Positions 12,169 through 18,366 of a stretch of DNA of 64,000 nt are shown here, piece by piece. A program made the translations under genes and the position numbers. This DNA comes from Streptomyces lunaelactis. GTDB taxonomy: Bacteria; Actinomycetota; Actinomycetes; Streptomycetales; Streptomycetaceae. Position 1 is the stretch's first letter, and every line of letters begins with the position of its first letter. The DNA lies in contig NZ_CP026304.1 in the NCBI RefSeq assembly GCF_003054555.1, positions 2,976,001 through 3,040,000 of the forward strand, read 5' to 3'. Below the pieces are notes generated by a model. That model was not told where the DNA came from. It did not search any database and saw nothing but the letters and a program-made list of their open reading frames with translations.

Positions 12169-13059
12169 TCACCCGCCCCCGCCCAGCCGGAAGAGCAGCA
12201 GCCGGGTCTCCATCGCGTGGTCGCGCCAGATGCGGAAGAGCTTGCCGTGCGTGACCGTCGACTCGATCAGCCGCTCGCGGGACCAGGCGTCCCGCTCGCC
12301 GCCGCGCTCGGCCCGGTCCAGCTCGGCGGTGTTCCAGGCCATGGACTGCACCCAGAACTCGGCGACCCGGTCGGTGACGTCCTCGTCCTGCTCCAGCTCG
12401 AAGCCCGCCGCCTCGGCGGCGTATATGTACTCGCTGAGAGTGCCGAGGCGGGTCTTGTAGTAGCCGTCGATGAAGTCGGTCCACTCGGGTCGGCAGATGA
12501 AGTGCTCCTGGATGCCGAACCAGCCGCCCGGTCTGAGCGACTTGGCCACGACCTTGAAGAGCCGTTCCCGGTCCATGTAGCCGGAGCTCTCGTTGGCGTA
12601 CGCGGCGTCGTACTTCTTCTTCCCCGCCGTGAAGTCGTGTACGTCCCCGAGGAGCGGGCTGACGCGGTCGGCGACGCCGGCCTGCCGGGCGAGGTCCTTG
12701 ATGACCGGAACGTGTTCACCGGCGACGGTGAGTCCGGTGACCTTGGCGCCGTGCTCCTGCGCCCAGTAGATGGAGCCGCCTCCGACGCCGCAGCCTATGT
12801 CGAGGAGGCGGCCCGGTGGGGCGGTGTACGCGCCCCAGCTGCGGGCCGCATGATCGACGATCGCCTCCTGGGAGGCGACGATGCGCTGTTTCAAGGCCCG
12901 TTGCGACACGGTGGTGTTGGGTGTGGCGCCGGCGTCGAACAGGCCCATGTGGAAGTGGATACGGGGACCGGGACCGTACTTGTGCAGGATGTCAGCCGTC
13001 TTGCGCGAGTAGTAGATCGGCACTTGGGTCTCGTCGAATGCGACGAGGCTCTTCTCCAT
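12169..13059 (-). CDS. SAM-dependent methyltransferase paired with terpene synthase
   Basis: A 296-residue class I methyltransferase with SAM motif [10 protein letters not shown] (about residues 103-112) and a downstream ANESSGYMD...LF segment. The latter resembles, by eye, the acidic active-site region of the geranyl diphosphate C-methyltransferase family (NES...YVD...LF), but the rest is clearly not a canonical GPP 2-methyltransferase. I chose ATG 13059 ([14 protein letters not shown]) because GGAGAC precedes it; an upstream start would add 30 atypical residues. The gene is 3 bases upstream of the terpene synthase, so the pair probably makes a methylated terpene, for example from IPP, GPP or FPP. 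A small-molecule O-methyltransferase is the alternative. Confidence 0.82.
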   Translation of the reverse strand: MEKSLVAFDETQVPIYYSRKTADILHKYGPGPRIHFHMGLFDAGATPNTTVSQRALKQRIVASQEAIVDHAARSWGAYTAPPGRLLDIGCGVGGGSIYWAQEHGAKVTGLTVAGEHVPVIKDLARQAGVADRVSPLLGDVHDFTAGKKKYDAAYANESSGYMDRERLFKVVAKSLRPGGWFGIQEHFICRPEWTDFIDGYYKTRLGTLSEYIYAAEAAGFELEQDEDVTDRVAEFWVQSMAWNTAELDRAERGGERDAWSRERLIESTVTHGKLFRIWRDHAMETRLLLFRLGGGG

Positions 13060-13145
13060 CGGGTCTCCGTGCGTCCTGAGTGGGGGTAACGAGGCGGACC
13101 AACTCTGCCCGAAAATGATCGTTCCCGTCACCCCCGCCTCAGGTG

Positions 13146-14159
13146 TCACACCGTCAATCTCGTGTCATACCGATGCAGTTCAGTCGCTCCCCGCTCGATG
13201 GGTCGCCGTGCGCCCGCGTCCGCGCGGGCCCGGCTCACCCCGCCCGCGATGCCGCCGCGTCCCGCAGCGCCCCCAGCACCCGGCCCACTCCCCCCCTCCT
13301 CGGCGCCCCGGCGGACCGCCGCCACCACGTGCCGTCGTGGCTGGTCCGCGCTCAGGACCCGCATCACCACGCCGGGCCGGCCGGCCCGCTCCGGCCCCGT
13401 CGCCATCCGCGGCACCAGCGCGACGCCCATCCCGGCCTCCACCATCGCCAGGATCGCGGTCCAGCCCGCCGCCGAGTGCGCCTGCTCCGGCACAAATCCC
13501 GCCGCCTCGCACGCGGCGAGCGTGATCTCCGACCACGGCCCGCTGCCCCCGAAGATCCACGGTTCGCCGGAGAGGCCGGCCAGCCGCAGCCCCGCCGCCC
13601 GCGCCAGCGGGTGCCCGGCCGGCAAAGCCACGTCCAGCGGGTCGGCCAGCAGCGGCACCCGGCTGAATCGCGGGTCGCGCGCCGTCGGCGCGTGCGCGGC
13701 CAGGGACAGCGCCAGGTCCACGTCCCCGTTCGACAGCAGCTCGTACGCCTCGGCCGCCTCCGCCTCCCGCACCCGTACCTCCAGCGCGGGGTGGAGCGTA
13801 CGCAGCTGCCGCACCGCCGGTACCACCAGCGCGGGCACGGCCGTAGAGAACGCCCCCACCCGCACCAGCCCCGCCTCGCCCCGCAGATAGCCGCTCAACT
13901 CCGCCTCCGCCCGCTCCAGTTGGGCGAAGACCGCGTCCGCGTGACGCAGCACCAGATGCGCCGCGTCGGTGAGCCGCACCCGCCGCCCCTGCGCCTCCAG
14001 CAGCGGTACGCCGAGCTGCTTGGCCAGGTTGGAGAGCTGCTGGGACACGGCCGAGGGGGTCATCAGCAGCGCCTCGGCCGTCGCCGTCACCGTCCCCCGC
14101 TCATTCAGCGTGCGCAGGATCCGGAGCTTCTTGATGTCCCAATCGGTCAGGCCCGTCAT
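13146..14159 (-). CDS. LysR-family transcriptional regulator
   Basis: A 337-residue LysR-type regulator. The N-terminal winged HTH reads [20 protein letters not shown] then [12 protein letters not shown], and an effector-binding domain follows (about residues 90-300). The tail is a glycine/alanine/arginine-rich extension not needed for the fold. Its ATG overlaps the stop of the EamA gene (ATGA), so it is the second gene of an exporter-regulator operon. An inverted repeat of LysR-box type lies in front of the operon (15253-15272). It also precedes the methyltransferase/terpene synthase genes on the same strand by 86 bases and might control them, though that is inference. Confidence 0.9.
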   Translation of the reverse strand: MTGLTDWDIKKLRILRTLNERGTVTATAEALLMTPSAVSQQLSNLAKQLGVPLLEAQGRRVRLTDAAHLVLRHADAVFAQLERAEAELSGYLRGEAGLVRVGAFSTAVPALVVPAVRQLRTLHPALEVRVREAEAAEAYELLSNGDVDLALSLAAHAPTARDPRFSRVPLLADPLDVALPAGHPLARAAGLRLAGLSGEPWIFGGSGPWSEITLAACEAAGFVPEQAHSAAGWTAILAMVEAGMGVALVPRMATGPERAGRPGVVMRVLSADQPRRHVVAAVRRGAEEGGSGPGAGGAAGRGGIAGGVSRARADAGARRPIERGATELHRYDTRLTV

Positions 14160-15172
14160 GCCCGCAACCTATCCGGACGTGTCCGCCGCGAGCCCCGTAC
14201 GCGGACGTCCGAGCCCCGTACGCGGACGCCCGAGCCACGCACCCGGACGCCCGAGCCGAGCATCACTCCGCCGAGGATCAGGGCCATGCACAGGATCTGC
14301 GCCGGGCCCGTCACCTCGTCCAGGAGCACGAAGGAGAGCACGGCGACGCAGACGGGCTGCAGATAGTAGATGACCCCGGCGCGTGCCGCGCCGATCAACG
14401 CGATCGCCTTGTTCCAGGAGAGGAAGGCAACGGCGGAGGAGAGGACGCCGACGTACACCAGCGGTCCGGCCGTCCCAGTCGTCGGCTCGAAGCCACCCTG
14501 AAGGGCCAGGCTGACGCCGAACGCCGGGGCCAGCATCAGCGCACCGAGCACGAACGTGGTGAAGAGGAAGACGAGTCCGCCGATCTCGGTGGGACGGCGG
14601 CGCAGCAGTGCGCTGTACGAGGCGAAGCTGAGCGCGGCCGCGAACATCCACAGGTCGCCCGCCGCGAAGGCCGGCGACAGGGATCCCCTGCCGACCAGCA
14701 GCAGGACTCCCGTACAGGCGACCGCCATTCCGACGATGCGACGCGCCCCGAGGCGCCGGCCGCCGAGACGCTCGTACACCGCCATCAGGACGGGCGACGC
14801 GGCCATGATCATGCCCATGCTGCCGGCGGAGACGGTGAGGCCCGCCTGATTGACGAGGGTGTTGTAGACGGTGACCCCGAGCAGCGAGGCGAGGGCGATG
14901 TAGCCCAAGTGGCGCCGGATCAGGCGCCGTTGACGCCAGGTCTCCCGTATCGCGAAGGGTGCGACGGCGATGATCGCGACGATCCAGCGCCAGAACGCGG
15001 CCTGTACGGGCGGGACCGAGTCATGGAGCGCACGAGAGGCGACGAAGCTCCCGGACCAGACGACCGTCGCGACCGCGGCGAGCAGGAGCCCGAGGCCGGA
15101 GGCCTGCCGCACCTGCCTCGCTGTCCTCGCTGTGGTCGCCTCACTGCCGCGGACGCGGTCCAGGACTGCCAT
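14156..15172 (-). CDS. EamA/DMT-family exporter
   Basis: A 338-residue drug/metabolite transporter with two EamA repeats, about ten membrane segments in total (for example LGLLLAAVATVVWSGSFVAS and LVYVGVLSSAVAFLSWNKAI). Such proteins move small metabolites across the membrane. I chose ATG 15172 (MAVLDRVRG) because GAGGGG precedes it. The extreme C-terminus is unusual: three copies of a GSxVRVR heptad from a 21-bp tandem repeat, giving a very basic cytoplasmic tail. The stop overlaps the start of the LysR gene, and regulation by that LysR is likely. The substrate is unknown. Confidence 0.92.
   Translation of the reverse strand: MAVLDRVRGSEATTARTARQVRQASGLGLLLAAVATVVWSGSFVASRALHDSVPPVQAAFWRWIVAIIAVAPFAIRETWRQRRLIRRHLGYIALASLLGVTVYNTLVNQAGLTVSAGSMGMIMAASPVLMAVYERLGGRRLGARRIVGMAVACTGVLLLVGRGSLSPAFAAGDLWMFAAALSFASYSALLRRRPTEIGGLVFLFTTFVLGALMLAPAFGVSLALQGGFEPTTGTAGPLVYVGVLSSAVAFLSWNKAIALIGAARAGVIYYLQPVCVAVLSFVLLDEVTGPAQILCMALILGGVMLGSGVRVRGSGVRVRGSDVRVRGSRRTRPDRLRA
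14193..14255. repeat. Three 21-bp tandem repeats in the exporter's C-terminus
   Basis: Units at 14193-14213, 14214-14234 and 14235-14255 keep the reading frame and encode GSGVRVR, GSGVRVR and GSDVRVR in the exporter. The first two differ at one base and the third at a few. Copy number probably varies between strains. Confidence 0.85.
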
Positions 15173-15252
15173 CGGATACCCCTCGCCTCTCTCCCCCACC
15201 GGGGGATCTCTCGGTTACGAGAGCCACCGTCGCACCGGCTGATCACTTAGGT

Positions 15253-15272
15253 CCATCGAATACTTTCGATGG
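15253..15272. promoter_or_regulatory. Inverted repeat, probable LysR operator
   Basis: A perfect 8-bp inverted repeat with a 4-bp spacer (CCATCGAA-TACT-TTCGATGG) lies 80-100 bases upstream of the EamA start. It contains an AT-N12-AT dyad of LysR-box type, and the operon encodes its own LysR regulator. AT content here is well above the surroundings. Confidence 0.6.
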
Positions 15273-15316
15273 TTATGTGAAGCAGAACTGAACGTTCGCC
15301 GCGGCCCGGGACATGG

Positions 15317-15358
15317 CAAGGGCGCCCCGGGTGCGTACACACCCCCGAGGCGCCCTTG
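15317..15358 (-). terminator. Terminator after the small membrane protein gene
   Basis: A 10-bp perfect stem (15317-15326 with 15349-15358) with further inner pairing stands 24 bases beyond the stop of the minus-strand gene at 15382. Confidence 0.75.
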
Positions 15359-15381
15359 AAAGCGGTTGAGCTACGAGTCCG

Positions 15382-15612
15382 TCAGACCGGCTTCTTGGAC
15401 TTGTCGCCGATCATCACGAGGCCCGCGATCACCAGGAAGAGGACGATCGGCGCCGCCACAAACAGGCCGAGCGTCTCGATCACGCTCAGGCCGGGGCCCG
15501 GGTCGTCGCCGTCGTCCGCGGTCACGGCCAGCGCGGGCGACGACAGGAGCAGCATCATCAGCGTCGTACCGGCCGCGACGGCGCCGGCGCGCAAAGCGTT
15601 CTTCTTGTCCAC
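15382..15612 (-). CDS. Small secreted/membrane protein of unknown function
   Basis: A 76-residue protein with an N-terminal signal-like segment (AGTTLMMLLLSSPALAV), a short acidic stretch (TADDGDDPGPG) and a C-terminal membrane helix (LFVAAPIVLFLVIAGLVMIG) ending in DKSKKPV. That predicts a tail-anchored or two-helix membrane protein. I recognise no domain. The likely start is GTG at 15612 (VDKKNALRAG). It lies 20 bases after malQ on the same strand and may be cotranscribed. Confidence 0.7.
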   Translation of the reverse strand: MDKKNALRAGAVAAGTTLMMLLLSSPALAVTADDGDDPGPGLSVIETLGLFVAAPIVLFLVIAGLVMIGDKSKKPV

Positions 15613-15632
15613 GGTGCCAACGTAGCGAACGG

Positions 15633-17927
15633 CTATCGCGGGCGCGCGTCCGGGGGTGCCGTACGAGCACCCGGCAGGGCACCGGGCGGAGCACAGGGCC
15701 GGGCGCGGGCGGCGTCCGCGGCGGCCTCCGCGAAGACATCCATCAGCGCGTGCAGCCGGGGCGACGCGGCCAGCTCCTCCAGGGTGACCGGATGTCCTGC
15801 GGCGTCCGCGACGGGCAGCCGCCAGTTGGGGTACTGGTCCCAGGTGCCCGGCAGATTCTGCGGGCGGCGGTCCCCCACCGCGTCGGGCAGCCAGACGCCG
15901 ACCATGCGAGCCGGCGTACGCAGCAGAAAGCGGTAGACCGCGCGGATCCGGCCCTCCTCGTCGCCCGTGCCCTCCGGCAGCAGGCCGAGGCCGCTGAGCA
16001 CGCCGAGCCACTCGGCGACGTCCGCCGCGTCCTGCGTACGCTCCTGCTCCAGCGGCCGGGTGAGCAGGCCGAGCCGATGGCGCAGCGCCACATGGCCGCC
16101 GGTCAGCCGGGCCGCTGTGGACGGCAGATCGTGGGTGGTGGCCGTGGCCACGCAGCCCTCGCGCCACTCCTCGGGCCGCAGCGGGCGGCCCGTACCGGCC
16201 CAGTCGCGCTCGAACCAGAGCACCGAGGTGCCGAGCACGCCGCGGCTCGACAGGGCCTCGCGCACCCCCGGCTCGACCGTGCCGAGGTCCTCCCCTACGA
16301 CGACGGCCCCCGCGCGATGGGCCTCCAGGGCGAGGACCGCGAGCATCGCATCGGCGTCGTAGCGGACGTACGTACCGTCGGTGGGCGGGCTGCCCTCCGG
16401 GACCCACCAGAGGCGGAACAGGCCCATGACATGGTCGATCCGCAGCGCGCCGGCATTGCGCAGGAGGCCGCGGAGCAGTCCGCGGTACGGGGCGTACCCG
16501 GACGCGGCCAGCACGTCCGGGCGCCATGGGGGCAGGCCCCAGTCCTGGCCGCGCGCGTTGAAAGCGTCCGGCGGGGCGCCGACCGACATCCCGGCGGCGA
16601 AGGCCTCCCGCTGCGCCCAGGCGTCCGCGCCGCCCGGGTGCACGCCGACGGCCAGGTCGTGGACGATGCCGACGCCCATGCCCGCGTCGCGCGCCGCCTG
16701 CCCGGCGGCGGCCAGCTGCCGGTCGGCCAGCCAGACGAGCCTGCTGTGGAAGTCGACCCGGTCCATCAGCTCGCGTCTCGCGCGCGCGGTCCCGGCCGAG
16801 CCCGGGTCCCGCAGCGCGGCGGGCCAGCTGTGCCACTCGGGGCCGTACACCTCGGCGAGCGCGCACCAGGTGGCGTGGTCCTCCAGGGCCTGGCCCTGCT
16901 CGGCGAGGAAATCGCAGTAGGCGGCACGGCGGCCGGGCCCGAGCGGGATGCGGTGCACGATCTCCAGGGCCTCGCGCTTCAGCGCCCAGACGGCGTCCCG
17001 GTCGATCAACGCGCCCTTCTGCAGCACGGATTCGCGCAGCCCCGCGCCCTTGTCCCGGAGCTCGTCCAGCCGCTGCCGGTCCCGCGCGCCCGCGTACTCG
17101 GGGATGTCCTCGACGCGCAGATGGACGGGGTCGGGGAAGCGGCGCGACGAAGGCCGGTACGGGGAGGGGTCGGTGGGTGTGCCCGGTACGGCCGCGTGCA
17201 GCGGGTTCACCTGTACGAAGGAGGCCCCGAGCGACCGCCCCGACCAGGTCGCGAGCTCGGCCAGGTCGCCGAGGTCGCCCATGCCCCAGGAGCGGGCGGA
17301 GAGCAGGGAGTAGAGCTGTACGAGCAGGCCGTGCGAGCGTCCGTCGGGCTGCGGCACCCGCGCGGGGGCGACGACAAGGGTGGCGCGGGCAGTCCGCCCG
17401 TCGGGCGCCTCGGCGTACAACTGGTGCACGCCGTACGGAAGTCGCCACCGGACCGGGCCGGCCTCGGCCGCGACAGCGGGTCGGCCGGAGCCCGGCTCGG
17501 GCCCACCGGAGGCCGCAGGCGCCGCGGCTTCGCCGTCAGCCGCGCCGTCCGCCGCGTCGGCCGCGAAACGGGGCCCGGCCGAAGCCCGTTCAAGCCTGCC
17601 CACGCCCTCCGCCCCAGGGATCAGCCACTCCAGCGTCCCGCCCGCCTCCGGCTCGACCCGCAGGGTCGTACCCGCGGGGAGCCCGGTCAGGGGCGCCGGG
17701 ACATCGCCATCGGGCCACAGCACCACCGTCGGCGGCAGCAGCCGCCCCGTCGCCGCGGCCTCCGCGCGGTCCAGGGCGTCGCGGACCGCCGCCGGGCCGG
17801 ACGCGTCCACGCCGAGCGCGGCGAGCACCGCGACGACCGTGGCGTCGGGAACGGCGACGGTGACGCCCTCGGAGGGCTCGTAGAAGGTGGCGACTCCGTG
17901 CAGCGCGGCGAGCCGGGCAAGGCCCAT
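15633..17927 (-). CDS. malQ: 4-alpha-glucanotransferase (amylomaltase, GH77)
   Basis: A 764-residue cytosolic GH77 enzyme that transfers alpha-1,4-glucan chains between maltodextrins. The three catalytic acids sit in recognisable contexts: nucleophile in LRIDHVMGLFRLWWVP, acid/base in VVGEDLGTVEP, and the stabilising Asp in TTHDLPSTA. The N-terminal 200 residues are the extra domain found in actinobacterial MalQ, here with an alanine/glycine-rich insert (about residues 115-160). The preceding small ORF ends with TGA directly against this ATG, so translation may be coupled. Confidence 0.95.
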   Translation of the reverse strand: MGLARLAALHGVATFYEPSEGVTVAVPDATVVAVLAALGVDASGPAAVRDALDRAEAAATGRLLPPTVVLWPDGDVPAPLTGLPAGTTLRVEPEAGGTLEWLIPGAEGVGRLERASAGPRFAADAADGAADGEAAAPAASGGPEPGSGRPAVAAEAGPVRWRLPYGVHQLYAEAPDGRTARATLVVAPARVPQPDGRSHGLLVQLYSLLSARSWGMGDLGDLAELATWSGRSLGASFVQVNPLHAAVPGTPTDPSPYRPSSRRFPDPVHLRVEDIPEYAGARDRQRLDELRDKGAGLRESVLQKGALIDRDAVWALKREALEIVHRIPLGPGRRAAYCDFLAEQGQALEDHATWCALAEVYGPEWHSWPAALRDPGSAGTARARRELMDRVDFHSRLVWLADRQLAAAGQAARDAGMGVGIVHDLAVGVHPGGADAWAQREAFAAGMSVGAPPDAFNARGQDWGLPPWRPDVLAASGYAPYRGLLRGLLRNAGALRIDHVMGLFRLWWVPEGSPPTDGTYVRYDADAMLAVLALEAHRAGAVVVGEDLGTVEPGVREALSSRGVLGTSVLWFERDWAGTGRPLRPEEWREGCVATATTHDLPSTAARLTGGHVALRHRLGLLTRPLEQERTQDAADVAEWLGVLSGLGLLPEGTGDEEGRIRAVYRFLLRTPARMVGVWLPDAVGDRRPQNLPGTWDQYPNWRLPVADAAGHPVTLEELAASPRLHALMDVFAEAAADAARARPCAPPGALPGARTAPPDARPR

Positions 17928-18155
17928 TCAGACTCCTGGGGACTCCGTGCCGCCGGCCGTGCCGGGGGCGGTCGGCTCGCTGGTGAGGGGTGCGGTGTCG
18001 GCGAGCGGCGGTTCGCTGGTCAGTGGGGCGGCGTCGGCGAGCGGGGGTTCGCTGGTCAGCGGGCCGGGGCCCGGGACCTGTTTGGACAGGGCAGAGAGCA
18101 GAAGGTGTGCGGATGCGGCCACGGTGGGCACTCCAAGCAGACGGTAGTGGGACAC
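17928..18155 (-). CDS. Small repeat-containing hypothetical protein
   Basis: A 75-residue ORF starting VSHYRLLGVPTVAASAHLL (GTG 18155, with TAGGG upstream) whose TGA abuts the malQ ATG with no gap. The second half is low-complexity: a 12-residue unit PLTSEPPLADAA is present twice, then PLTSEP again, from 36-bp repeats at about 17973-18063. I recognise no family. The hydrophobic N-terminal part could be a membrane anchor. The exact junction with malQ supports it being translated, but the repeat could also be non-coding. Confidence 0.45.
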   Translation of the reverse strand: MSHYRLLGVPTVAASAHLLLSALSKQVPGPGPLTSEPPLADAAPLTSEPPLADTAPLTSEPTAPGTAGGTESPGV

Positions 18156-18366
18156 AGCAGCCCTACCCAGCGGGCACGACCGCAGACGTACACGATCAGT
18201 CAACGTGTTCCGGGTCACATTCCGTTCCCGGTGCGGCAGTTGCATCAAAACGCCCATCCCATCAGGCAAAAGGGGGCACAACGGCCACTCGCATTGACAC
18301 CCTCAGTGTGGTGGTGGTGGGCTCGAAACCAACTGGAACACCGGGGGAGACCGAGGGGAGACGGGC

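Noticed and set aside
11062..13059. 2-methylisoborneol synthase plus GPP 2-methyltransferase
   Set aside because: The synthase lacks DDCYCED and the methyltransferase differs from the known GPP enzyme outside the SAM core; no Crp/EshB-type gene is next to it.
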